Below the pieces are notes generated by a model. It ran no database searches. It worked only from the letters and a program-made list of their open reading frames with translations, and was not told the origin of the DNA. Of a stretch of 12,880 nt of DNA, positions 5,851 to 12,880 are shown one piece after another; position 1 is the stretch's first letter; each line of letters opens with the position of its first letter. Made by a program: the position numbers and the translations under genes. Source of the stretch: an uncultured Actinomycetes bacterium (lineage in GTDB: Bacteria; Actinomycetota; Actinomycetes; Nanopelagicales; Nanopelagicaceae); assembly GCA_903921405.1 (NCBI GenBank), contig CAIXPV010000142.1:1-12880 (forward strand). The letters run 5' to 3'.

Positions 5851-7143
5851 TTAAAGAACTGGCAAATACCTATCTAATTCATACGCGCTGACCTGACGGC
5901 TGTAGTCCAGCCATTCAGCGCGCTTATTGCGTAAAACATATTCGAAGACATGTTCGCCCAAAGTTTCGCGAACAAGTGCGCTTTTTTCCATCTCAGCGAT
6001 TGCCTCATTGAGGTCGGTTGGCAGTGAAATTAACTCACTGGAATCACTTAATACATAGCTCTCTTCGACACCTTTGAGACCTGCAGCCAGCATTACCGCA
6101 TAGGCCAAATATGGATTACATGCAGTATCGGGAGATCTAAATTCGATTCGTGTTGAGTTTTCTTTACCTGGCTTATACATGGGCAAGCGCACAAGCGCCC
6201 CGCGATTACTTGGTCCCCAGTTAATAACTGCTGGTGCTTCTCCCCCGCCATGTAAGCGCTTATAAGAGTTCACCCATTGATTGGTGATGGCAGTAATTTC
6301 AGGTGCATGCTTAAGAATTCCCGCAATGAAGGAGCGCCCTACTGCCGATAGGTTGTACTGGGCATTGGCATCATAGAAAGCATTTTCTTCTCCCTTAAAA
6401 AGTGAGACATGCGTATGCATTCCGCTTCCTGGATGGTCTGTAAAAGGTTTTGGCATAAAAGATGCATGGAAGCCTTGATCCATTGCAACCTCTTTAATGA
6501 CATGGCGAAACGTCATGATGTTATCGGCCGTTGTTAGCGCATCTGCATCGCGCAAATCAATTTCTTGTTGACCGGGGCCGCCTTCGTGATGTGAAAACTC
6601 AACTGAGATTCCCATTGCCTCTAACAAAGTAATTGCTTGACGGCGAAAATCATGTCCCACAACTGCCGGCGTGTGATCGAAATATCCGCCTTGATCTACT
6701 GGAACAGGTGCAACTCCTGCCTCGGGCTTTTCTTTAAATAAGAAAAACTCAATCTCGGGATGCGTGTAACAGGTGTAGCCCATGCTTGCAGCTTTATCTA
6801 ATGTACGACGTAAAACATTTCGCGGATCTGCAGGTGACGCGCTGCCATCTGGCATGGTGATGTCACAGAACATACGTGCAGCACCTGGTGCCTCGGTGCG
6901 CCATGGCAAGATTGAAAAGGTTGCCGGATCTGGCTTTGCCAGCATGTCAGATTCAGTAACTCGAGCAAAACCTTCAATTGCCGAACCATCAAAGCCGATT
7001 CCCTCTTCAAATGCGTTTTCTAACTCAGCAGGTGCAATTGCCACAGATTTTAGAAAGCCCAAAACATCGGTGAACCATAAACGCACGAAACGGATATTGC
7101 GCTCTTCAATTGTGCGAAGAACGAACTCTTGCTGCTTGCTCAT
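5851..7143 (-). CDS. glnA2: Glutamine synthetase family, GlnA2 type
   Basis: Class I glutamine synthetase fold, ATP-dependent gamma-glutamyl ligation. The protein is very close in sequence pattern to actinobacterial GlnA2: FVLRT, then NIRFVRLWFTDVLGFLKSV, GFDGSAIEGFARV, HPEIEFF (metal Glu), SHHEGGPGQQEIDL, PGSGMHTHVSLF, NQWVNSYKRL and RIEFRSPD. The NLYDLP adenylylation loop of GSI-beta enzymes is absent (the region reads GVEESYVLSDSSELISLP), so GlnE-type control is not expected. At 430 residues it is slightly shorter than Mycobacterium and Streptomyces GlnA2, through a missing stretch in that loop. Streptomyces GlnA2 has been reported to act on polyamines, so the substrate here is not certain. 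I chose ATG 7143 because MSKQQEFVLRT matches the family start; ATGs at 7155 and 7164 are in frame. None has a good ribosome binding site. Confidence 0.93.
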   Translation of the reverse strand: MSKQQEFVLRTIEERNIRFVRLWFTDVLGFLKSVAIAPAELENAFEEGIGFDGSAIEGFARVTESDMLAKPDPATFSILPWRTEAPGAARMFCDITMPDGSASPADPRNVLRRTLDKAASMGYTCYTHPEIEFFLFKEKPEAGVAPVPVDQGGYFDHTPAVVGHDFRRQAITLLEAMGISVEFSHHEGGPGQQEIDLRDADALTTADNIMTFRHVIKEVAMDQGFHASFMPKPFTDHPGSGMHTHVSLFKGEENAFYDANAQYNLSAVGRSFIAGILKHAPEITAITNQWVNSYKRLHGGGEAPAVINWGPSNRGALVRLPMYKPGKENSTRIEFRSPDTACNPYLAYAVMLAAGLKGVEESYVLSDSSELISLPTDLNEAIAEMEKSALVRETLGEHVFEYVLRNKRAEWLDYSRQVSAYELDRYLPVL

Positions 7144-7199
7144 CTCTGGGGACATGTGGCGCATTCTTACAAAGGCAGGTTACGGCCGTGTTAAATCGC

Positions 7200-7712
7200 C
7201 TAAATAACGAAGAATTCACTGCTTTCAAGCGTGCTCTGTGCAGGAATATCTTTAGTAATAACAACATTGGCATTTATTCGAGCGCCATGGCCAATAGTGA
7301 TATCGCCAATGATGCGTGCGCCAGCGCCAATAACTACGTTGTTTTCAATCGTTGGGTGACGCTTTCCTTGCACATAGTTTCTAGCACCTAATGTGACGTC
7401 GTGATAAAGCATCACATCATCACCGATAATCGTTGTAGCCCCAATGACTACGCCCATTCCATGATCGATAAAGAATCGGCGTCCAATCGTGGCGGCGGGA
7501 TGAATCTCTATCCCAGTTGTAAAGCGAACCGCATGTGCATGTATGCGAGCTATCAACTTCAAATTTATATTCCATAAAAAGTGCGAAATTCGATATCCCC
7601 ATACAGCGTGCACACCTGGATACGCCAAAGCGACCTCAAGACGATTTCGTGCCGCCGGATCATGGGTCAGCGCATTATCGAGATCTTCTTTAATGCGGCT
7701 AATAATTGACAT
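7200..7712 (-). CDS. cysE: Serine O-acetyltransferase (short form)
   Basis: Makes O-acetylserine from serine and acetyl-CoA, the substrate of the neighbouring CysK. The 170-residue protein has a short helical N terminus (MSIISRIKEDLDNAL and RISHFLW) and a left-handed beta-helix of hexapeptide repeats (for example TIENNVVIGAGARIIGDITIG). Active-site motifs are present: GIEIHPAATIG, FIDHGMGVVIG with catalytic His84, and LYHDVTLG. It lacks the long N-terminal domain of E. coli CysE, as is usual in actinobacteria and Firmicutes. ATG 7712 starts 1 nt after the cysK stop and gives the expected N terminus; the in-frame ATG at 7772 would lie within cysK. Expression is probably by read-through and coupling from cysK. 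Confidence 0.94.
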   Translation of the reverse strand: MSIISRIKEDLDNALTHDPAARNRLEVALAYPGVHAVWGYRISHFLWNINLKLIARIHAHAVRFTTGIEIHPAATIGRRFFIDHGMGVVIGATTIIGDDVMLYHDVTLGARNYVQGKRHPTIENNVVIGAGARIIGDITIGHGARINANVVITKDIPAQSTLESSEFFVI

Positions 7713-7713
7713 A

Positions 7714-8640
7714 CTAATCAGCCAAATCCTGATACAGAACAGTTGAAAGATATCGCTCGCCTGATGATGCAAGGATTACAACAATATTCTTGCCAGCAAA
7801 CTCAGGACGCTTGGCAACTTCAATAGCTGCCCACAACGTTGCACCTGATGAAATTCCTGCCAAGATTCCCTCTTCGGCCGCAGCGCGACGCGCAAACTTC
7901 ATTGCATCTTCGGCAGTTGCATCCAAGATCTCGTCATACACAGTGCGATCTAAAATCGTTGGAATAAAATTAGCTCCAATTCCTTGAATTGGATGTGGTC
8001 CTGGTGCCCCACCATTGAGAATTGGTGAAGCTGCAGGCTCGACGCCAAAGACTTTAATTGTCGGGTTTTTCTCTTTTAGAAAACGGCCAGTACCTGTGAT
8101 AGTTCCACCCGTACCGATTCCTGAGACGAATGCATCGACCTTGCCATCTAAATCACGCCAAATCTCGGGGCCAGTTGTTGAATGGTGAATCGCCGGTCCC
8201 GCCTCATTTTCAAATTGTCGAACCAGAACAGCACCTGACTCACCAAGCTTTTCAGCTGCTGCAACTGCGCCTTTCATACCTTCGGCGGCAGGTGTCAAAA
8301 TTAACTCTGCACCAAATGCTCTAATTAGTTTGCGGCGTTCTTTAGAAACCGACTCTGGCATGGTGAAGATCGACTTATATCCGCGGGCAGCTGCAACCAT
8401 TGCTACGGCAATGCCTGTGTTTCCCGATGTTGCCTCAACAATTGTTCCACCTGGCTTTAATGCACCACTTGCCTCGGCAGCATCAATCATTGCAATTCCT
8501 AGACGATCTTTAACCGAAGACGTTGGGTTATAAAACTCCAACTTGGCAAAGACATTGCCTTGAGCGCCATCGGTAATGGTGTTGATTCGAACAAGCGGGG
8601 TATTTCCAAATGCCTCTGTAATATCGTTATAAATTGTCAT
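7714..8640 (-). CDS. cysK: Cysteine synthase (O-acetylserine sulfhydrylase)
   Basis: PLP enzyme that makes cysteine from O-acetylserine and sulfide. The 308-residue protein shows the family motifs in order: FGNTPLVRIN, PTSSVKDRLG with the PLP lysine K44, EATSGNTGIAVAM (substrate loop), GIGTGGTITGTGRFLKE (phosphate-binding Gly-rich loop), and GISSGATLWAA. The length is normal for CysK-A. ATG 8640 has GGGAG with a short 4-nt spacer (AACT). cysE follows after 1 nt, so substrate-maker and user are one unit. CysE and CysK form the cysteine synthase complex in other bacteria; the CysE here ends in Ile, the usual C-terminal residue that inserts into CysK, so complex formation is plausible. Confidence 0.96.
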   Translation of the reverse strand: MTIYNDITEAFGNTPLVRINTITDGAQGNVFAKLEFYNPTSSVKDRLGIAMIDAAEASGALKPGGTIVEATSGNTGIAVAMVAAARGYKSIFTMPESVSKERRKLIRAFGAELILTPAAEGMKGAVAAAEKLGESGAVLVRQFENEAGPAIHHSTTGPEIWRDLDGKVDAFVSGIGTGGTITGTGRFLKEKNPTIKVFGVEPAASPILNGGAPGPHPIQGIGANFIPTILDRTVYDEILDATAEDAMKFARRAAAEEGILAGISSGATLWAAIEVAKRPEFAGKNIVVILASSGERYLSTVLYQDLAD

Positions 8641-8832
8641 AGTTCTCCCTTAGAAAATAGATGTAAGTAATGCAGGACTTAGGCTGATAAATAAATGAAT
8701 CAGCAGCTGCAGGAAGTAGACAAGCAGAAATCAACTATCCGGTTGCGAGTAAAGAACCACGTGATAATCGATTGCACGAGGATAAGTTTACTTATTGCCA
8801 GGAAATATGCGAGTTGCGAACGGTTTGCAGAA
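8641..8832. promoter_or_regulatory. Intergenic region upstream of cysK (promoter and dyads)
   Basis: This 192-bp gap between nadE's end and cysK carries the cysK promoter. TATTTT (8654-8659, minus strand) is a possible -10 with a very short leader before GGGAG. Two dyads are visible: ATAAGT-TT-ACTTAT (8782-8795) and CACGTG (8758-8763). Either could be an operator, but I recognise no known cysteine regulator site. I see no intrinsic terminator for nadE. A 52-codon plus-strand frame (8695-8853) also crosses this region and is treated among the findings. Confidence 0.4.
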
Positions 8833-10494
8833 TTACGACTGCGACCACCGTGAAGTCATGGGCAGACGGCGATCTTTGCCAAAGGCGCGAGCTGAGACTT
8901 TGGTGCCAGGTGGATATTGGCGACGCTTGTATTCGGCCTTATCAACTAATGAGATAACTCGAACCACCAATGCTGGATCAAATCCACCGGCAATGAGCTG
9001 CTCATAGCCTTGATCGAGATCGACATAGAGACGCAAAATCTGGTCTAGAAGAATGTAATCAGGAAGTGAATCAGAGTCCTTTTGATCAGGGCGCAGTTCG
9101 GCGCTGGGCTCTTTAGTAATTGAGTTCATTGGAATCGGGGCGATCGAGCCTTCAGCAATTGCAGTGGCATTTCTCCACCTGGCAAGTGCCCACACATCGC
9201 TCTTATAAATATCTTTAATCGGGGCAAAGCCACCAACGGCATCACCATACATAGTTGAGTAACCAACTGCGAGCTCGCTCTTATTGCCCGTTGCTAAAAC
9301 TATATGGCCCTCTTGATTTGAAATCCCCATCAACGTGGTTCCTCGCACGCGGGCCTGCAAATTCTCTTCTGCAATGCCAGTTAGCTGCAGGTGTTCCATA
9401 AAGCTAGCAACCATGGGTGCAATCGGCACGCTGCGAAAGTTAATCCCTGTCGCATCAGCTAGCGCTTTGGCATCGGCTAAGGAGTGCTCAGATGAGTACT
9501 TACTTGGCAGTGCTACTCCAAAGACATTTTTTGTACCTAAGGCATCGATGGCAATTGCTGCCACAAGTGCTGAATCGATTCCTCCCGATAAGCCAAGAAT
9601 TACGGATGTGAATCCATTCTTTCTTATGTAGTCACGTAGTCCAACAACTAAGCCGGTCCACATTTCTGCCTCATCACTTAAGCGAGGAGCAATGTACGAA
9701 GTGAGTTGCGATGGACTAGAAACTTCCTCGGATGAAATCACTACGTCTGGCATTGCGCTGTGGCTAGCACACTCAATATCGATGATCATTAACTCATCGC
9801 TAAATTGTGGCGCCCTGGCAATTAACTCTCCATTTTTATCAACCACAATAGTGTCGCCATCAAAGACTAAATCATCGGCTCCGCCTGTCATATTGACATA
9901 GGCCATTGGCGCGCCAACTTCGCGAGCTCGTTGTTGCACTAACGCTAATCGGACATCATCCTTGTTTCGCTCAAATGGGGAGCCGTTAGGTACTACAACT
10001 AAGCCAGGCGTGCGTTCTGCAATATCTGCCAATGAGTGCCAAATATCTTCACAGATTGCAATTGCAACATCCACACCGTGAATGCGCACAACCAAAGATT
10101 CGGTACCTGCGGTGAAGTTTCGAAACTCATCGAAGACTCCATAGTTAGGCAAGTGGCGCTTGACGTACTTAGCCATCACTTTTCCACCAGAAATAACCGC
10201 TACGCAGTTTTGTGGAGCACCGCTGACCGAAGTATCTAAATAGCCGACGACGGCAACGATGTCACCGGCAACCTTTGAAGCCAAGTCGCCTAATGTGGCT
10301 TTGCTGGCAGTTTGAAAAGATGGTCGAAGCGCTAAATCTTCAACTGGATATCCCGTCACAATCATCTCTGGGAAGATCACCAGATGTGCGCCAGCACTGT
10401 GTGCCGCAAGAATTGCAGTGGAGATTAACTGGCCATTGCCGGCAAGATCACCCACAGTGGGGTTTATCTGGGCCAACGCTACCCGCAGCTTCAT
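8833..10494 (-). CDS. nadE: Glutamine-dependent NAD(+) synthetase
   Basis: Last step of NAD synthesis: amidates nicotinate adenine dinucleotide with ATP, using ammonia from glutamine. The 553-residue protein is a two-domain enzyme. The N-terminal nitrilase-like glutaminase (about 1-260) has the triad E43 (FPEMIVTGYP), K112 (KRHLPNYGVFDE) and C148 (AICEDIW). The C-terminal synthetase has the ATP pyrophosphatase loop LGLSGGIDSAL with SGGIDS at 303-308, then LATGNKSELAVGYSTMYGD and the terminal SARAFGKDRRLPMTSRW. It is the shorter form found in many bacteria, not the roughly 680-residue M. tuberculosis form. ATG 10494 has no ribosome binding site, but TAGGCT (10501-10506, minus strand) ends 6 nt upstream, fitting a leaderless start. 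It is divergent from panB, another cofactor gene. Confidence 0.96.
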   Translation of the reverse strand: MKLRVALAQINPTVGDLAGNGQLISTAILAAHSAGAHLVIFPEMIVTGYPVEDLALRPSFQTASKATLGDLASKVAGDIVAVVGYLDTSVSGAPQNCVAVISGGKVMAKYVKRHLPNYGVFDEFRNFTAGTESLVVRIHGVDVAIAICEDIWHSLADIAERTPGLVVVPNGSPFERNKDDVRLALVQQRAREVGAPMAYVNMTGGADDLVFDGDTIVVDKNGELIARAPQFSDELMIIDIECASHSAMPDVVISSEEVSSPSQLTSYIAPRLSDEAEMWTGLVVGLRDYIRKNGFTSVILGLSGGIDSALVAAIAIDALGTKNVFGVALPSKYSSEHSLADAKALADATGINFRSVPIAPMVASFMEHLQLTGIAEENLQARVRGTTLMGISNQEGHIVLATGNKSELAVGYSTMYGDAVGGFAPIKDIYKSDVWALARWRNATAIAEGSIAPIPMNSITKEPSAELRPDQKDSDSLPDYILLDQILRLYVDLDQGYEQLIAGGFDPALVVRVISLVDKAEYKRRQYPPGTKVSARAFGKDRRLPMTSRWSQS

Positions 10495-10573
10495 TTTTCA
10501 AGCCTAACAGGGGTACCCTTATGCCAGTACCCGGGGACTTACATTTTTGTAAGCGTCGAGGAGAGGACACCAG
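10495..10573. promoter_or_regulatory. Divergent nadE/panB promoter region
   Basis: On the minus strand TAGGCT (10501-10506) is the likely nadE -10. On the plus strand TACCCT (10514-10519) overlaps the perfect dyad GGGTACCC (10511-10518), and TACATT (10540-10545) is a second possible -10 for panB. GTACCC repeats at 10513 and 10527. A CTTACA-TTTT-TGTAAG hairpin (10538-10553) lies just before the panB ribosome binding site. Which -10 is used cannot be decided by eye. Confidence 0.45.
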
Positions 10574-11386
10574 ATGGAAGCCTTATATGGCGGAGCAGTG
10601 CACCGACGCGTCACAATTGTGGATTTAGCAGCGGCGAAAAAACGCGGCGAAAAGTGGGCGATGCTCACGTCTTATGAGCAGATGACGGCCAAGATATTTG
10701 ACCAGGCCGGTATACCCGTACTCCTAGTGGGAGATAGCGCTGGCAATAATTTCTTGGGTCATGAGAACACGATTCCAGTAACTGTCGATGAACTCATTCC
10801 GATGACACGTGCAGTGGTCACGGCATCAACTAGAGCTCTGGTAATTGCAGATCTTCCCTTTGGCTCTTATGAGAGCTCACCAGAGTTGGCCCTTGCAACC
10901 TCAACACGTTTTTTTAAAGAGGCTGGCGCGATGGGCGTGAAGTTAGAGGGTGCCCACATTGCAACTATTGAAAAACTAGTGGCCTCAGGAATTCCTGTGA
11001 TGGGCCATGTGGGGCTTACTCCGCAAGCACTTCATCAACTAGGTGGCTACCGAGTACAAGGCCGTACCGATGGTGATGTGATTCTTGATGCTGCATTAGC
11101 TATTGAGAAGGCCGGTGCATTTGCCGTTGTCTTGGAGTTAGTGCCGGCCGAACTGGCTAAGAAAATTACACAAGCTCTGAGAATTCCAACCATTGGAATC
11201 GGTGCCGGAGTTGATTGTGATGCCCAAGTTTTAGTCTGGACAGATCTGATGGGTATTACCGAGAATCCACCCAAGTTAGCTAAGGCCTATCGAAATCTGC
11301 GACGTGAAATGGCCGATGCCGCTGCCGAATTTGCCGCCGATGTGCGATCGGGCGATTTTCCTGGGCCAGAACATAGTTTCAAGTAA
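10574..11386 (+). CDS. panB: 3-methyl-2-oxobutanoate hydroxymethyltransferase
   Basis: First step of pantothenate (CoA) synthesis: adds a hydroxymethyl group from methylene-tetrahydrofolate to 2-oxoisovalerate, the same keto acid used by LeuA. The 270-residue TIM-barrel protein has metal ligands D54 (LLVGDSAGN), D93 (IADLPFGSYE) and E125 (GVKLEGAH), and the catalytic E188 (VLELVPAEL). MGHVGLTPQ and IPTIGIGAG are also typical. The N-terminal LYGGAVHRRVTIVDLAAAKKRGEKW matches actinobacterial PanB. ATG 10574 has AGAGGA with a 6-nt spacer. It is divergent from nadE, and the MFS gene starts 9 bp after its stop. No panC or panD is visible in the window. Confidence 0.96.
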   Translation: MEALYGGAVHRRVTIVDLAAAKKRGEKWAMLTSYEQMTAKIFDQAGIPVLLVGDSAGNNFLGHENTIPVTVDELIPMTRAVVTASTRALVIADLPFGSYESSPELALATSTRFFKEAGAMGVKLEGAHIATIEKLVASGIPVMGHVGLTPQALHQLGGYRVQGRTDGDVILDAALAIEKAGAFAVVLELVPAELAKKITQALRIPTIGIGAGVDCDAQVLVWTDLMGITENPPKLAKAYRNLRREMADAAAEFAADVRSGDFPGPEHSFK

Positions 11387-11389
11387 CCT
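11384..11389 (+). promoter_or_regulatory. Possible -10 of the MFS gene, overlapping the panB stop
   Basis: TAACCT includes the panB TAA stop and ends 6 nt before the GTG at 11396, where no ribosome binding site is visible. The spacing equals that of other likely leaderless genes in the window. Read-through from panB is also possible. Confidence 0.35.
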
Positions 11390-11395
11390 TACCGA

Positions 11396-12664
11396 GTGGC
11401 CAGATACGCAATAGACATATCCCCTTTAAGGAAATCCAAGGATTTTCGCAATTTATGGGCCGCTGGACTGGTCACCTACTTCGGTTCAATGATTACCTAC
11501 GTTGCAGTGCCATTTCAGATTAAAGAGATGACTCACTCCTATGTGGCTGTAGGTCTCAGTGGCCTTGTGGAAATCCTGCCACTTATCATTTTTGGTCTCT
11601 ACGGCGGCGTTCTGGCCGATGCAGTTGACCGAAAGAAAATGGTCTGGGCTACCGAGGCGGCCTCGCTTATTCTTACCTCGATTCTCTTAATAAATGCCCT
11701 ACTGCCGCAGCCCCATTTAATTCTGATTTATGTAGTCTCTGGATTATTTGCTGCGGTCAATGGCCTGCAACGACCAAGTGCCGATGCCGCTTTGCCGCGC
11801 TTAGTCGACCATGCTGATTTGCCGGCAGCCAGTGCTCTTATGAGTTTGCGTTGGCAGTTAGGAGTCATCGTTGGACCCACAATCGGTGGAATAATAATTT
11901 CAAGTTTTTCAATTCCAGTCGGTTATGCCGCAGATGTTTTCACTTTCATCGTTTCGCTTATTTTCCTCAGTCGAGTCAGATCTATACCGGCATCTAAGGA
12001 GGCTGAAAAGCCATCTCTGGCAGGGTTAATTGAAGGTGTGAAATATGCATTTAGCCGTCAGGATTTATTGGGTACATACTTAGTAGATTTGGCGGCAATG
12101 TTTTTTGCGATGCCAACTGCGCTGATTCCATTTTGGGCCGATCAATTAGGAACGCCGTGGGCTCTTGGATTGATGTATGCCGCGGGCACGGTTGGTTCGG
12201 TTGTGGTCACTTTGACTTCGGGATGGACAAAGAATTATCGCTTCCACGGCCGAGCTATTATTTGGGCGGCGATGGGTTGGGGCACTGCAATTGCTTTAGC
12301 CGGTATCTGGAATTCCCTTATTCTGGTCCTGCTGTTTTTGACCTTGGCTGGAGCATCGGACATGGTCAGTGCGCTCTTTAGATCAACGATTTGGAATCAG
12401 ACAATCCCCGATAATTTTCGTGGACGATTGGCTGGAATCGAATTACTTTCTTACTCGATTGGACCTCTTGCCGGACAGATGCGTGCGGCATCAATGGCCG
12501 CAGTTACTAGCCTGTCTTTTTCGGTAACTTCTGGGGGGATTATCTGCGTAATTGTTGTTGGGCTACTGGCCAGTTTTATGCCGAAATTACGCGGATTTGA
12601 CGCTAAAACCAATGAATTTGCCCTTGCAAAACTACGTGAAAATGAAAAGAAGGAAAATCAATAA
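11396..12664 (+). CDS. MFS transporter (EntS/MFS_3-like exporter)
   Basis: Inner-membrane major facilitator transporter of 422 residues with about twelve hydrophobic segments split by a cytosolic loop near residues 193-215 (RSIPASKEAEKPSLAG). It opens with PLRKSKDFRNLWAAGLVTYFG and has the family's motif A between TM2 and TM3, GGVLADAVDRKK (70-81). PTIGG (161-165) and LQRPSADAALPRLV (124-137) resemble the MFS_3 group, which includes enterobactin exporter EntS and many macrolide-efflux-like proteins. The substrate cannot be read from sequence. The C-terminal tail is charged (FALAKLRENEKKENQ). GTG 11396 has no ribosome binding site, so it may be leaderless or depend on panB translation ending 9 bp upstream. 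A later ATG would remove the first membrane segment. Confidence 0.85.
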   Translation: MARYAIDISPLRKSKDFRNLWAAGLVTYFGSMITYVAVPFQIKEMTHSYVAVGLSGLVEILPLIIFGLYGGVLADAVDRKKMVWATEAASLILTSILLINALLPQPHLILIYVVSGLFAAVNGLQRPSADAALPRLVDHADLPAASALMSLRWQLGVIVGPTIGGIIISSFSIPVGYAADVFTFIVSLIFLSRVRSIPASKEAEKPSLAGLIEGVKYAFSRQDLLGTYLVDLAAMFFAMPTALIPFWADQLGTPWALGLMYAAGTVGSVVVTLTSGWTKNYRFHGRAIIWAAMGWGTAIALAGIWNSLILVLLFLTLAGASDMVSALFRSTIWNQTIPDNFRGRLAGIELLSYSIGPLAGQMRAASMAAVTSLSFSVTSGGIICVIVVGLLASFMPKLRGFDAKTNEFALAKLRENEKKENQ

Positions 12665-12833
12665 TCAAAAATATTGGGAATTCCCCGAAGATGCATAAAA
12701 AAATATAAAAAAGAATTTGCGACACGCACTAAATTATTTATCGCACAATGTGGCATTTTTCCTCAATTGATGTCACGCTTATCCACGAAAAGGTTTGGGT
12801 GACGGATCCGAACCATTCCGATAGGAGAAGTAC
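12665..12833. other. AT-rich intergenic region before the last gene
   Basis: These 169 bp hold no gene I can support. A perfect palindrome GGGAATTCCC (12676-12685) follows the MFS stop but has no T tract behind it. An A-rich run comes next, then TTGCGA (12717-12722), a possible -35, with TATCGC (12739-12744) as a weak -10 after 16 nt. CGGATCCG (12803-12810) is a second palindrome in the leader. The length and promoter-like content suggest that the next gene is separately expressed with a real 5' leader. Confidence 0.4.
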
Positions 12834-12880
12834 GTGGCCGCAGCAAAGAAAGCAGCACCAAAGAAGCGCAAGAAGGCAGC
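12834..12880 (+). CDS. Start of a gene with a Lys/Ala-rich N terminus (cut by window end)
   Basis: A GTG at 12834 is preceded by AGGAG with a spacer of about 6 nt, a strong site. The first 15 codons read MAAAKKAAPKKRKKA, after which the window ends. Such AKK/PKK-rich N termini occur in actinobacterial primary sigma factors, in HU- or histone H1-like DNA-binding proteins and in some ribosomal proteins. A primary sigma factor is attractive because its gene lies near panB in some actinobacteria as I recall, but the visible residues cannot decide. Confidence 0.7.
   Translation, partial: MAAAKKAAPKKRKKA

Noticed and set aside
8772..9007. Two overlapping plus-strand frames over the end of nadE
   Set aside because: Both are mostly opposite the well-conserved nadE C terminus and show no family pattern or start signal.
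10275..10628. 117-codon plus-strand frame opposite the nadE start and into panB
   Set aside because: It crosses two firmly identified genes in wrong frames; its composition (Trp, Gln and Pro rich) is typical of a shadow.
12676..12685. GGGAATTCCC palindrome as a terminator for the MFS gene
   Set aside because: It has no loop and is followed by CGAAGATGC and an A-rich run, not a T tract.
1..12880. CRISPR array, insertion sequence, phage or toxin-antitoxin module
   Set aside because: No regularly spaced repeats, transposase, integrase or toxin-like frames were seen on either strand; the gene content is housekeeping.

Overview
The window suggests a low-to-moderate GC, streamlined actinobacterium, probably a freshwater planktonic lineage such as the acI/Nanopelagicales group. 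The evidence is protein-level: an actinobacterial GlnA2-type glutamine synthetase, the long actinobacterial form of LeuA with a leucine-coding leader, a single-chain GlyRS of the actinobacterial kind, and PanB, NadE and UppS/RecO proteins that read as actinobacterial. Genes are tightly packed, with stops that overlap, 1-bp and 4-bp junctions and very short promoters. Several genes seem to start at or next to their transcription start. The lineage is inferred from recalled family sequences, not from a search.

Layout. Positions 1-961 (minus strand) carry the 5' part of glyS and a small ABM-domain protein. At 994 a ZIP metal transporter starts divergently and ends tail-to-tail with uppS, their stop codons overlapping. 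uppS, recO and leuA (1725-4896, minus) read as one cluster headed by leuA, which has a 14-codon leader peptide with three Leu codons and a foldable leader RNA (4897-5013). A DinB-like protein (5072-5527, plus) is divergent from that leader. Positions 5528-5850 hold an intrinsic terminator, a tRNA-like gene with an abnormal anticodon arm, and a strong 12-bp hairpin next to the end of glnA. glnA2 (5851-7143), cysE and cysK (7200-8640) and nadE (8833-10494) follow on the minus strand. panB and an MFS exporter (10574-12664) run divergently on the plus strand. After a 169-bp AT-rich gap, a gene with a Lys/Ala-rich N terminus begins at 12834 and leaves the window.

How the genes fit together. Most are housekeeping biosynthesis: leucine (leuA), cysteine (cysE plus cysK), glutamine or a related gamma-glutamyl ligation (glnA2), NAD (nadE), pantothenate/CoA (panB) and undecaprenyl-type lipid carrier (uppS), with DNA repair (recO) and translation (glyS, tRNA). 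leuA and panB both consume 2-oxoisovalerate, and the promoters proposed for them share a GGGT(T)ACCCTTA dyad over the -10 element.

The observations most worth a second look are (i) the tRNA-like gene at 5681-5754, whose anticodon-arm region is an exact 15-nt inverted copy of the loop of a hairpin about 140 bp upstream, (ii) the leuA leader, in which the Leu codons are complementary to the leuA ribosome binding site, and (iii) the recurrent TAnnnT, 6-7 nt, start-codon arrangement. I saw no phage genes, insertion sequences or CRISPR arrays.
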